A stretch of 64,000 nt of DNA from Cellulophaga sp. Hel_I_12 (GTDB lineage: Bacteria; Bacteroidota; Bacteroidia; Flavobacteriales; Flavobacteriaceae), in assembly GCF_000799565.1 (NCBI RefSeq), contig NZ_JUHB01000001.1, positions 2,235,501-2,299,500 on the forward strand, read 5' to 3'. Numbering within the stretch: position 1 is the stretch's first letter; each line of letters begins with the position of its first letter. Positions 55,068 through 63,516 of this stretch are shown here, in pieces. The translations under genes were made by a program, and so were the position numbers. The notes below the pieces were generated by a model. It worked only from the letters and a program-made list of their open reading frames with translations. It had not been told where the DNA came from and did no database searches.

Positions 55068-55219
55068 GTATAATACTTTACCCTAATTAACTCAACTCCT
55101 CGCAAAGATAGCTGAATACAAGAAAAAATAGATTAATGAAAAAACAAAAACATTAATGAAAAGTTAATTAACTTAATCAAAAGGTAGGATGGTTCCTGTT
55201 TTTTTGTTTATTTGATATT

Positions 55220-56503
55220 ATGTTGGCTAAAAAAAAAGTATATATTCTTGTATTCATCATATCGGTATTGGGTCTTTTGACTGTACAGTATCGATATCTT
55301 AAGATCGGAATAGGTCTGGCCAGTGTACAGTTCTCAAAAAAAATTGATATTGCCAGAGAGAGTATTACAAAGGAGCTATCTGAATATAATTCCCTGACCT
55401 ATTCTATTGGACGTATGTTAGAAAGAGATACTACTAATCTAGATATAGGTCTTGACAGCCTTAGGAGTATGAACCAGTTTTACCTGAACGATTACATTTC
55501 TTACCAATTGAAGATATCCGGAATAGATACTGATTTTTCATATAATCTTTACGCGAGAGACTCTACTGTTTACCTTACGTCTAAAGTGTACCATTCAAAA
55601 AATAATGATGTAAGCCTGTATCCTATTAAAGTAGGTGGCTACTTATCTAAATTAGTGGAAAAAGAACTTATTCTGGAACTTGGTTTTAAGGATATTGAAA
55701 ACTATTTTCTCTTTCAATTGAATGGGCTTACCATTCCTGGAATCCTTTTTCTTCTGGCTATAATAACCGTAGTAATATGGGTACTAAGATCCTTTTATTG
55801 GCAAAGTACACTTATAACGACCACCAATGAATTCATCAATAACCTTACCCATGAGCTCAAGACTCCTGTATTTTCCATTAGCCTTGCAACCAAAATTTTG
55901 GAAGAGGGAGGGTATTCAGAAAGGGAAGCTGTATTGAAGCTTATTCGTAGGGAAATCGTACGTTTAAAAAAACATATTGAAAAAGTGCTGGACCTGGCCA
56001 GTCTTGAGTCTGGAAAAATGATAATGCAACCTGTTAAATTAGACTTTAGACCCGAATTGCAGCGCATCTGTGAAGATTTCGAAATTCTGGCCCAATATGA
56101 AAACATTGACTTTACGTATGAACTTGAAAATAAACCTTATGCTATTTTAGCTGACGTTTTTCATCTTGAAAACGCCATACGCAACTTGTTGGACAATGCC
56201 AAAAAGTATTCCGACACCCCAATAATACGGCTACATGCATACTTACGGGAAGGACAAATGCTAATAACAATTTCCGATAACGGTATAGGCATCGAAAAGG
56301 CCGACCTAGAAAGGATTTTTAAAAAATACTATCGGGTAAAAAACAATGACCTCCATTTTGTAAAAGGATATGGACTAGGTTTAACCTATGTTCAAAGGAT
56401 TGTTAGGATAAACGGTGGGAAAATAAAAGTCAAGAGCGAGCTGGGCAAGGGCACTACATTCATAATTATACTTAAATTGATAAAAAGTAAATTCAATGTA
56501 TAA
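55220..56503 (+). CDS. Membrane sensor histidine kinase
   Basis: 427 residues. Two membrane helices (residues ~5-22, and ~173-192 with GILFLLAIITVVIWVL) flank a ~150-residue periplasmic sensor. There is no HAMP domain. HisKA contains NNLTHELKTPVFSIS (phospho-His). ATPase motifs are IRNLLDNAKKY (N), ISDNGIGIE (G1) and GYGLGLTYV (G2). It phosphorylates the response regulator encoded next, overlapping by eight bases. It is divergent from the outer-membrane protein/haloperoxidase pair, so it probably regulates that pair. Confidence 0.93.
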   Translation: MLAKKKVYILVFIISVLGLLTVQYRYLKIGIGLASVQFSKKIDIARESITKELSEYNSLTYSIGRMLERDTTNLDIGLDSLRSMNQFYLNDYISYQLKISGIDTDFSYNLYARDSTVYLTSKVYHSKNNDVSLYPIKVGGYLSKLVEKELILELGFKDIENYFLFQLNGLTIPGILFLLAIITVVIWVLRSFYWQSTLITTTNEFINNLTHELKTPVFSISLATKILEEGGYSEREAVLKLIRREIVRLKKHIEKVLDLASLESGKMIMQPVKLDFRPELQRICEDFEILAQYENIDFTYELENKPYAILADVFHLENAIRNLLDNAKKYSDTPIIRLHAYLREGQMLITISDNGIGIEKADLERIFKKYYRVKNNDLHFVKGYGLGLTYVQRIVRINGGKIKVKSELGKGTTFIIILKLIKSKFNV

Positions 56504-57197
56504 ATTGTTATTAGTTGAAGACGACAAATCATTGGGCTATCTGCTTTCAGAGTACCTAGGAATGAAGGGATTTGATACAAAATGGGCAAAAGACGGAAAG
56601 GAGGCCATAACACATATTAATGCTAATTCTTATCATCTCGTCATTTTGGACGTTATGTTGCCTGATATCGACGGTTTTGAGCTTTCGAAAAAAATAAAGA
56701 CCCTGTTTCCGGAACTACCGTTTTTATTCTTGAGCGCAAGATCTTTAAAAATAGATGTACTAAAGGGTTTTTCCCTGGGCGCCGTCGACTATCTGAAAAA
56801 GCCCATCGACGAGGAAGAACTCCTGGTCCGTATTAAAGCATTGCTAATTAGGCTAGATACAACTTTGGAAAATAAGCCTATAAGTGACAAATACGAAATT
56901 GGGTCTTATAATTTGTACGCTAAAAATATGGAGCTGACCTTTGAAGAGAACACCATAAAATTGACTGGCAAGGAATGTGACCTATTGATCTTTTTAGTCA
57001 TGAACAAAAATCATATTTGTAGTCATAAGGAGATATTGACTACAATTTGGGACAAGAACGATTATTTCAATAAAAAGAGCCTGAACGTTTTTATATCCCG
57101 TTTAAGAAAATACCTCGCCAAAGATCTCGATATCTCGATTGAAAATATTCATGGTCGTGGTTTCATTTTAAGAGTTCCCAAGGGTTATGGATACTAA
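56496..57197 (+). CDS. OmpR-family response regulator
   Basis: 233 residues. Receiver: LLLVEDDKSLGYL (acidic pair), phospho-Asp in LVILDVMLPDID, Lys in DYLKKPIDEEE. C-terminal winged helix: LTGKECDLLIFLVMNKN and then LNVFISRLRKYLA with FILRVPKGYGY at the end. Partner of the upstream kinase (8-bp overlap). Likely binds DNA in the 205-bp divergent region ahead of the outer-membrane protein gene. Confidence 0.93.
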   Translation: MYKLLLVEDDKSLGYLLSEYLGMKGFDTKWAKDGKEAITHINANSYHLVILDVMLPDIDGFELSKKIKTLFPELPFLFLSARSLKIDVLKGFSLGAVDYLKKPIDEEELLVRIKALLIRLDTTLENKPISDKYEIGSYNLYAKNMELTFEENTIKLTGKECDLLIFLVMNKNHICSHKEILTTIWDKNDYFNKKSLNVFISRLRKYLAKDLDISIENIHGRGFILRVPKGYGY

Positions 57198-57270
57198 CGA
57201 ATCGTTTTACCAATTAAGATTTTGATTTAAGAATCGCCAACTTTTTAGTGCGATTTTTGATATATGTATT

Positions 57271-57540
57271 TTGTCAAATGAAGTTCTAGGCCAAATGTTC
57301 AAATTTTTTAGAAGTAAGTCCAAGAAAAAAAAATTATCGGAGGTTGATTCACTGTACCAAGAAACTATATCTAAGCTACCCCTGAAGCAACAAATTGAGT
57401 ACTGCCAGCGTACTATTAAAAGGTCAATATTCGATTTAAATAATACCAATGAAAAAGAAAAAAGGAAAGATATTCAAAGGATTATTGATGCCTCTAAACA
57501 CGAACTCTTTATACTATTTAAGTTAACGAATCAAGAATAA
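57271..57540 (+). CDS. Small basic protein of unknown function
   Basis: 89 residues with a TTG start, or 81 residues from ATG 57295. MFKFFRSKSKKKKLSEVDSL, then helices (QIEYCQRTIKRSIFDLNNTN; DIQRIIDASKHELFILFKL). The basic N-terminus followed by amphipathic helices could bind nucleic acid or another protein. It follows the response regulator by ~73 bp and is the last gene before the intact-tRNA end. Not recognised. Confidence 0.6.
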   Translation: MSNEVLGQMFKFFRSKSKKKKLSEVDSLYQETISKLPLKQQIEYCQRTIKRSIFDLNNTNEKEKRKDIQRIIDASKHELFILFKLTNQE

Positions 57541-58032
57541 ATTATATTCTATGATACCTCAAAATAGTTATAGCGCCAGTCTTCAAAGTTAAAAGACTGA
57601 AATGATCTGTAATTAGAAAAATAAACCATGACTAATCGTATGGAATGGGTAAGCATTTGAATTGAAACTTGCTGCACCGGATAACAATTTGATAAATCAA
57701 CTTACTTCCTAAAATTTAAAGAAAAAACTTGTCTTTTTAATAACGAGTTTATGATTTGTGATCCTTATACCTATAATCTGCATTGGGGCTATAAATTATA
57801 TATGGTGTTGTGTTCAGTTTTATTTTTATAATTACTTTTCTAAAATTAAGAATAGAAAAAGTACTTTTTAAAATATCAAATCTAATAAAGTTATTTTCTT
57901 TTAGGATTAACCAAACTTATGTTTTCCAGTAGAAGCTTGAAACGTTGGTATAGGAAACAGAAAAAATGCTACTTTTTAGAGAGAAGAAGTACTAATTGAA
58001 TCAAATAAAACCAAACCTAATTTAAGTTATAT
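57541..58032. other. Non-coding right end of the element
   Basis: About 490 bp, AT-rich, no credible gene. It leads to the tandem TTGCGTGCAAAT repeat, the element-supplied terminator and the tRNA-Ala gene. Confidence 0.5.
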
Positions 58033-58056
58033 TTTGCGTGCAAATTGCGTGCAAAT
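58033..58056. repeat. Tandem TTGCGTGCAAAT repeat, tRNA-end arm
   Basis: 24 bp identical to 45188-45211 and in the same orientation, 46 bp inside the attachment repeat. Probable arm-type binding site for the integrase or excision factor. Confidence 0.6.
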
Positions 58057-58063
58057 AAAAAAA

Positions 58064-58090
58064 GCTTCAAAAGTCAATAACTCTTGAAGC
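58064..58090 (-). terminator. Element-supplied terminator of tRNA-Ala
   Basis: On the minus strand GCTTCAAGAG-TTATTGA-CTTTTGAAGC forms a 10-bp stem with one G-T pair, then TTTTTTTATTTG. It lies 15 bp beyond the tRNA 3' end and replaces the original terminator now at 45007. Confidence 0.75.
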
Positions 58091-58101
58091 CTTGTATTTA
58101 C

Positions 58102-58178
<77 letters not shown>

Positions 58179-58227
58179 TAAAAACTTTTCAAAGAAAGTG
58201 TATTTTTACTAGCTAGTAAAATTTTTA

Positions 58228-59025
58228 TCAATCTTTCTTGACATTTAATACTAACACGGGAACTGCCGAATAAAATTCTGATTTTGAAATGGTATTTTTT
58301 TCCCAAAGCTTTTTAAAGAAGCCTCTTTTTCTTCTAAAAACACATAACAAATCAGGATGTTGCGCTTGAAAATGCTCTAAAACTCCTAAATACGTCGTGG
58401 CATTTTGAGTAAGGGTTAAATGCTCACTAATGTCCATTAATGCGGTATTTATTTTCAAATCATCATCCGTGTAGCCTGGTGTTTTAACCAATAACAAATT
58501 AACTTTTGAACTAAATTTTTTCTTAATTATTACCAGCGGATCTAATATTCTTTTTCTTTTTAAAACGCCTGATTTAAAGGCTGTTAAAATAGTTTTATAA
58601 GGCGTAAAAATAGTTCCTTTAGGTACTATTAAGCTTGGAATATTCGTTTGTTTAATGATTTTGCCTGAAGTATTTCCTAAATACAAGGATTCATTTATGT
58701 CGTTACTTTTGGGCGACAAGATAATTAAGTCTATCCCTAACTCTTTATTGATATCTTTTAATCCGCTAATGATATCTCCATTATACGTCGCGATTTTTAT
58801 GGTTAAGTTTTTTGCATCAACCTTAGTGATAATTTCTTTTAATCGTTCTATACTGCTTTCAGTTACTTTTTCTGCTACATTTCCAAGACTACCTGTTTTA
58901 GCAGAAACATTAAAAACTTCCATCACATAAAGTGCTGCTGAAAAATGCGATGCAAAATCTACTGCGTATTGTAATGTTTCATGAGAATCTGGAGAAGTAC
59001 CTATAGGAACCAATATGTTTTTCAT
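58228..59025 (-). CDS. Universal stress protein (UspA family)
   Basis: 265 residues. The N-terminal UspA domain (residues ~1-140) reads MKNILVPIGTSPDSHETLQY and ends with LYLGNTSGKIIKQTNIPSLIVPKG, the family ATP-loop pattern in a slightly divergent form (GNTSGKI). The C-terminal ~125 residues form a second, degenerate Usp-like half without the ATP loop. Cytoplasmic stress-response protein, function not specific. It is divergent from the acetyltransferase gene. Confidence 0.88.
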   Translation of the reverse strand: MKNILVPIGTSPDSHETLQYAVDFASHFSAALYVMEVFNVSAKTGSLGNVAEKVTESSIERLKEIITKVDAKNLTIKIATYNGDIISGLKDINKELGIDLIILSPKSNDINESLYLGNTSGKIIKQTNIPSLIVPKGTIFTPYKTILTAFKSGVLKRKRILDPLVIIKKKFSSKVNLLLVKTPGYTDDDLKINTALMDISEHLTLTQNATTYLGVLEHFQAQHPDLLCVFRRKRGFFKKLWEKNTISKSEFYSAVPVLVLNVKKD

Positions 59026-59071
59026 AACGAGATTTTATGATTTAAAGATTAAATTTACACTAAAAAATTAA

Positions 59072-59572
59072 ATGATTCGAGCTGCAAAGATATCAGAAAT
59101 TACCGATATTCTTACTATTACCAAAGCCTGTGCTAAAAAAATGGCAAATGCAGGTATTTACCAATGGAACGAACAATACCCTTCAAAAATTGTATTTGAA
59201 AAAGATATAGAACGAAAAGAGTTATTTGTGTTTGAAAAAAGCTCAAAAATTATAGGTGTTATTGTTATTTCTACATTTATGGATGAAGAATATAAAGCTA
59301 TAAAATGGTTGTCTTCCCAAGGAAAGGCTATTTATATTCATCGGCTTGCCATACACCCCGATTTTCAGTCCCAAGGATATGCTCAGCAATTAATGAATTT
59401 TGCAGAAAATTATGCCCGAGAAAACAGTTTTACTTCAGTACGATTAGATACTTTTAGTGAAAATATTAAAAATCAACAATTTTATAATCATAGAGGCTAT
59501 CAAAAATTAGAAGCTATTTATTTTCCTCGCCAAAGTGACTCTCCTTTTTATTGTTATGAATTATTAGTTTAA
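59072..59572 (+). CDS. GNAT family N-acetyltransferase
   Basis: 166 residues. IRAAKISEITDILTITKACA at the start; the acetyl-CoA-binding motif A is IHRLAIHPDFQSQGYAQQLM, followed by ARENSFTSVRLDTFSEN and FYNHRGYQKL. These are typical of GNAT enzymes that acetylate a primary amine of a protein or small molecule; the substrate cannot be inferred. A MATE transporter gene starts 10 bp downstream, so the two are likely coexpressed. Confidence 0.92.
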   Translation: MIRAAKISEITDILTITKACAKKMANAGIYQWNEQYPSKIVFEKDIERKELFVFEKSSKIIGVIVISTFMDEEYKAIKWLSSQGKAIYIHRLAIHPDFQSQGYAQQLMNFAENYARENSFTSVRLDTFSENIKNQQFYNHRGYQKLEAIYFPRQSDSPFYCYELLV

Positions 59573-59581
59573 ATTGTCCGT

Positions 59582-60907
59582 TTGAAGAATTCTATCACAT
59601 TTAAAAGCATCAATAAATTAGCTATTCCCGCTACTATTGCAGGCATTGCAGAACCTTTACTTTCCTTAACCGATACAGCGATTGTTGGTAATATCGAAAT
59701 TGATGGCATCGAATCTCTTGCTGCTGCAGGTATTGTTGGGTCATTTTTATCCATGTTAATATGGGTGTTGGGGCAAACGCGGAGTGCTATTTCAACTATC
59801 ATTTCACAGTATTTAGGTGCTGGCAACATTAATGAAGTAAAGTCATTACCCGCACAAGCCATTTTTTTAAACATCAGTTTAAGTATCGTTATTTTATTAT
59901 CCACCATATTTATCGTAGATGATATTTTTCGACTTTTAAATGCTTCAGGTAAAATTTTAGAGTATTGTATCGCCTACTATTCTATTCGGGTTTGGGGTTT
60001 CCCCTTAACGCTTTTTACATTCGCCGTCATGGGGATTTTTAGAGGCTTACAAAACACCTACTACCCCATGCTTATTGCCATTACTGGTGCTATTTTGAAT
60101 GTTGTTTTAGATTTTATATTTGTTTTCGGCGTTGACGGTTTTATAGACCCAATGAATCTGGAGGGGGCGGCATGGGCAAGTTTAATTGCGCAAGCGGTTA
60201 TGGCCATTATGGCCTTTATACTGTTGTTAACCAAGACTTCTATTCCTTTACAATTAAAATTCCCCTTGCATCCAGAATTAAAACGACTTGTTTTTATGAG
60301 TCTTAATTTATTTGTCCGTGCCATTGCCTTAAATACGGCTTTAATTTTAGCCGTTAGAGAAGCCACTGCTTTAGGGGATCACTATATTGGTGCTCACACG
60401 ATTGCTATAAATTTATGGCTTTTTTCTGCCTTTTTTATTGATGGCTATTCCGCAGCTGGGAATAGTATGAGCGGTCGGCTCTTGGGTGCAAAGGACTATA
60501 AAGGGCTGCATCTTTTAACCAAAAAAATATTGACGTATGGCCTACTCGTCAGTTTTGTTTTAATGCTTGTTGGATTTCTGTTTTACAAGCCTATTGGTCA
60601 TATTTTCTCGAATGATATCCCCGTTTTGACCGCCTTTTATAGTATCTTTTTTATCGTAATCATTGGCCTGCCTATAAATGCAGTTGCCTTTATTTATGAC
60701 GGTATTTTTAAAGGTTTAGGAGAGATGAAATATTTAAGAAACACCCTTCTTTGGGCAACCTTTTTAGGTTTTATACCTACCTTGTTTATAGCGCTACATT
60801 TTGGATTAGAACTACTTGGTATTTGGATGGCATTTACCGTTTGGATGCTCATTCGCGGCGGTTCATTAGTACTAGAATTTAGAAGAAAATTTAAGCCTAT
60901 GATGTAG
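59582..60907 (+). CDS. MATE family efflux transporter
   Basis: 441 residues with about twelve membrane helices. Start is TTG, chosen because the following KNSITFKSINKLAIPATIAG matches the conserved MATE N-terminus and no ATG is suitable. Other signatures are LSLTDTAIVGNIE, RGLQNTYYPM and IDGYSAAGNSMSGRLLGAKD, the last typical of DinF-like members. It exports cationic or organic compounds using a proton or sodium gradient. It follows the GNAT gene by 10 bp. Confidence 0.93.
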   Translation: MKNSITFKSINKLAIPATIAGIAEPLLSLTDTAIVGNIEIDGIESLAAAGIVGSFLSMLIWVLGQTRSAISTIISQYLGAGNINEVKSLPAQAIFLNISLSIVILLSTIFIVDDIFRLLNASGKILEYCIAYYSIRVWGFPLTLFTFAVMGIFRGLQNTYYPMLIAITGAILNVVLDFIFVFGVDGFIDPMNLEGAAWASLIAQAVMAIMAFILLLTKTSIPLQLKFPLHPELKRLVFMSLNLFVRAIALNTALILAVREATALGDHYIGAHTIAINLWLFSAFFIDGYSAAGNSMSGRLLGAKDYKGLHLLTKKILTYGLLVSFVLMLVGFLFYKPIGHIFSNDIPVLTAFYSIFFIVIIGLPINAVAFIYDGIFKGLGEMKYLRNTLLWATFLGFIPTLFIALHFGLELLGIWMAFTVWMLIRGGSLVLEFRRKFKPMM

Positions 60908-60960
60908 GCATCGTACATAAAAAATGGCCTGTTTAAAGGTCTTTTATGGCTTAAAAAATG

Positions 60961-60968
60961 TACTTTTG
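60961..60968 (+). promoter_or_regulatory. Putative -7 element of the enoyl-CoA hydratase gene
   Basis: TACTTTTG matches TAnnTTTG and lies 16 bp before the ATG at 60985, giving a very short leader. A -33 TTG is not obvious. Confidence 0.4.
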
Positions 60969-60984
60969 ATGCAAATAAAAGAGC

Positions 60985-61752
60985 ATGACCACATCAAGAG
61001 AAAATGGGAGTCTTTATACCCAAATTAATCAAAAAATAGCGACCATAGAATTTGGTCATCCTGCTAGTAACTCCTTTGTTATTGAATTATTAGATCGATT
61101 GGCCGCTGAATTTGAACTGCTTTCTGAAAATGATGCAGTGAATGTCATTATTTTAAAATCGGAAGGTCATAAGGCCTTTTGTGCGGGTGCCTCTTTTGAT
61201 GAATTAGTTGCGGTTTCGACCTTAGAGGAAGGTAAAATATTCTTTAATGGATTTGCAAAGGTTATAAATGCCATGCGAAACTGTAAAAAAGTCATCATCG
61301 GTCGTGTTCAAGGAAAAGCCGTAGGCGGCGGTGTTGGGTTAATTTCTGCTTGTGATTATGCTTTTGCCACAGAGAGTGCTTCTATTCGTTTGTCCGAATT
61401 AACTATTGGTATTGCCCCTTTTGTGATTGCACCTGCTGTTCAGCGGAAAATAGGCACTGCTGGTTTGGCTGAGTTATCCCTGAGTCCTACAGAGTGGAAA
61501 ACGGCCTATTGGGCAAAAGAAAAAGGACTTTATGCTAAGGTTTTTGAAGGATTGAGTGACTTAGATAAGGATTTAGAATTTTTTGCTTCGAACCTAGCCA
61601 ACTACAATCCACAGGCACTCACTGAGTGGAAAAAAATACTTTGGGAAAATACGGAACACTGGGCAACATTATTGCCAGAAAGAGCTGCCATTACTGGAAA
61701 ATTAGCCTTGTCTGAATTCACTAAAAATGCCTTGGAAAAATTTAAAAAGTAA
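60985..61752 (+). CDS. Enoyl-CoA hydratase/isomerase family protein
   Basis: 255 residues, crotonase fold. Visible are ATIEFGHPASNSF at the start, the oxyanion-hole segment GHKAFCAGASFDEL and VQGKAVGGGVGLISACDYAFA. The catalytic Glu pair of true hydratases is only partly conserved (LSELTIGIAP), so it may be an isomerase or ring-cleaving relative such as PaaG. Cytoplasmic fatty-acid or aromatic-acid metabolism. No neighbour indicates the pathway. Confidence 0.9.
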   Translation: MTTSRENGSLYTQINQKIATIEFGHPASNSFVIELLDRLAAEFELLSENDAVNVIILKSEGHKAFCAGASFDELVAVSTLEEGKIFFNGFAKVINAMRNCKKVIIGRVQGKAVGGGVGLISACDYAFATESASIRLSELTIGIAPFVIAPAVQRKIGTAGLAELSLSPTEWKTAYWAKEKGLYAKVFEGLSDLDKDLEFFASNLANYNPQALTEWKKILWENTEHWATLLPERAAITGKLALSEFTKNALEKFKK

Positions 61753-61795
61753 TATCTTCAGGAGATTTTCGTTATTTTAATTCAATAGTTCTTTT

Positions 61796-61912
61796 ATGAA
61801 AATTTTACACTTTTTAAACAGTAGCACTTTTTTTGCGATAGCCTTGCTTGCCGTTGGCATGGTTTACTTTATAAACCGCTTTAGAAATCAGAAGAAGTAC
61901 AGAAGAAAATAA
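61796..61912 (+). CDS. 38-residue single-span membrane peptide
   Basis: MKILHFLNSSTFFAIALLAV then GMVYFINRFRNQKKYRRK: one hydrophobic helix and a very basic C-terminal tail. It starts 43 bp after the enoyl-CoA hydratase stop. The clean hydrophobic/basic pattern supports a real peptide; function is unknown. Confidence 0.5.
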   Translation: MKILHFLNSSTFFAIALLAVGMVYFINRFRNQKKYRRK

Positions 61913-62141
61913 TTCTTAGGCCTGCTATTGGCTTATAACTGTCCAGCTACGATTTGAGAGTAAACGTACAGGGTATCTGGCATCGAAAGAAATGAAAAAG
62001 AAGTAAAAACCATTGCATTTTGGGGTTTGTACAGCGGTAATGCCTTGATTGAAATTGCTGTACCATTCTTTAACATCTAAGAAAGTTATTTACGCTATGC
62101 GCTTTATTGCGTTTTCTGCTCTTAAACTAAGGCAAAAATGA

Positions 62142-62149
62142 TACTTTTG
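62142..62149 (+). promoter_or_regulatory. Putative -7 element upstream of the PTPS/QueD gene
   Basis: TACTTTTG, an exact TAnnTTTG match, ends 47 bp before the ATG at 62197. The interval 61913-62141 holds no other recognisable gene or RNA. Confidence 0.4.
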
Positions 62150-62196
62150 TACTTGAAAGGTTATAACGCCGATTGGTGTTTTTTAAGTCTGTAGGT

Positions 62197-62646
62197 ATGA
62201 GTAATATTAGAATTACGAAGCAATTTAATTTTGAAACTGGTCATGCTCTTTATGGCTACGATGGTAAATGCAGAAATGTACACGGCCACAGTTACAAACT
62301 TTCGGTAACAGTTATTGGTAAGCCAATAATAGATACAAAGCATGTAAAATTAGGAATGGTGATTGATTTTAGCGATCTAAAAAAAATTGTCAAGGAAGAA
62401 ATTGTTGATCAGTTTGATCACGCTACGGTATTTAATAAAAATACCCCTCATATTGAACTCGCTCAAGAATTAACCGATCGCGGTCATGAAGTTATTTTAG
62501 CCAATTACCAGCCCACTAGTGAAAATATGGTCATTGATTTCGCCGCTCGAATTAAAGCGCGTTTACCTAAAAATATTGAATTACATTCCTTAAAACTGCA
62601 AGAAACTGAAACTTCTTTTGCGGAATGGTATGCGAGTGATAATTAA
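62197..62646 (+). CDS. queD: 6-pyruvoyl-tetrahydropterin synthase / 6-carboxytetrahydropterin synthase
   Basis: 149 residues from ATG; an upstream TTG would add eight non-conserved residues. FNFETGHALYG holds one zinc His; CRNVHGHSYKLSV gives the catalytic Cys and two zinc His; MVIDFSDLKKIV and FDHATVFNKNTP follow. QueD-type enzymes convert dihydroneopterin triphosphate to carboxytetrahydropterin for queuosine. The gene symbol is a probable rather than proven choice, as other PTPS enzymes share these motifs. Confidence 0.85.
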   Translation: MSNIRITKQFNFETGHALYGYDGKCRNVHGHSYKLSVTVIGKPIIDTKHVKLGMVIDFSDLKKIVKEEIVDQFDHATVFNKNTPHIELAQELTDRGHEVILANYQPTSENMVIDFAARIKARLPKNIELHSLKLQETETSFAEWYASDN

Positions 62647-62661
62647 AAGCCCTCCTAACCT

Positions 62662-62702
62662 CGATACTTCGACTAACTTCGGCCGCGCTCAGCACAAGCG
62701 GG
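62662..62702. repeat. Extragenic GC-rich repeat-like sequence
   Basis: CTCGATACTTCGACTAACTT then CGGCCGCGCTCAGCACAAGC: GC-rich compared with its surroundings and of the CTTCGACT...GCTCAG...AAGC type often dispersed between flavobacterial genes. It sits between queD and the LpxH-like gene. Only one clear copy is in the window. Confidence 0.4.
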
Positions 62703-62724
62703 GAATTATTATCTTTACGTTCAA

Positions 62725-63516
62725 ATGATGACGATTAACATTCCTCAAGGTAAAAAAGTGTATTTCTCCAGTGATAACCACTTGGGAGCACCTACTATGG
62801 AACAAAGCTACCCCCGCGAAAAGAAATTTATAGCTTGGTTAGATGAAGTTAAAGTAGATGCTGCTGCTATTTTTTTATTAGGTGATTTGTTCGATTTTTG
62901 GATAGAATATAAAACGGTAGTTCCCAAAGGTTTTACTAGAACTTTAGGGAAATTAGCAGAAATAGCCGATTCAGGCATTCCCATTTATTTTTTTGTTGGC
63001 AATCATGATCTTTGGATGAATGGTTATTTTGAAGAAGAATTGGGCATTCCTGTTTTTCACGAACCTCAGCAATTTAAATTTATTGGAAGCTCTGAGCGGA
63101 GTAACCGTGAAAAAACTTTTTTTATAGGCCACGGTGATGGCTTAGGCCCCAATGACAAGGGTTATAAACGTATGAAGAAGGTATTTGTACATCCCCTTTC
63201 TAAATGGCTTTTTCGATGGTTACATCCTGATGTAGGCGTTCGCTTAGGGCAATATTTATCGGTAAAAAACAAATTAATTTCTGGCGATGAGGACGCTAAA
63301 TTTTTAGGCGAACAAAACGAGTGGCTCGTACACTATGCCAAACGAAAGCTAGAAACTAAACACTATGATTATTTTGTTTTCGGTCACAGGCATTTACCCC
63401 TTGAAATTGCTTTAAACGAAACGGCAACCTATATCAACTTAGGGGATTGGATTGGGTATTATACCTATGGCGTTTTTGATGGGGAAAAGCTGCATTTGGT
63501 AGCGTATAAGGGCTAA
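62725..63516 (+). CDS. lpxH: UDP-2,3-diacylglucosamine diphosphatase (LpxH-like)
   Basis: 263 residues; ATGATG gives two possible starts. Calcineurin-type metallophosphoesterase: SSDNHLG, LGDLFDFWIE, VGNHDLWM, IGHGDGLGP and VFGHRHLP, the full dimetal set. LpxH removes UMP from UDP-2,3-diacylglucosamine in lipid A synthesis at the inner membrane. The SDNHLGA start is typical of Bacteroidota LpxH. It converges with the MFS gene; their stop codons abut at 63516/63517. Confidence 0.88.
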   Translation: MMTINIPQGKKVYFSSDNHLGAPTMEQSYPREKKFIAWLDEVKVDAAAIFLLGDLFDFWIEYKTVVPKGFTRTLGKLAEIADSGIPIYFFVGNHDLWMNGYFEEELGIPVFHEPQQFKFIGSSERSNREKTFFIGHGDGLGPNDKGYKRMKKVFVHPLSKWLFRWLHPDVGVRLGQYLSVKNKLISGDEDAKFLGEQNEWLVHYAKRKLETKHYDYFVFGHRHLPLEIALNETATYINLGDWIGYYTYGVFDGEKLHLVAYKG

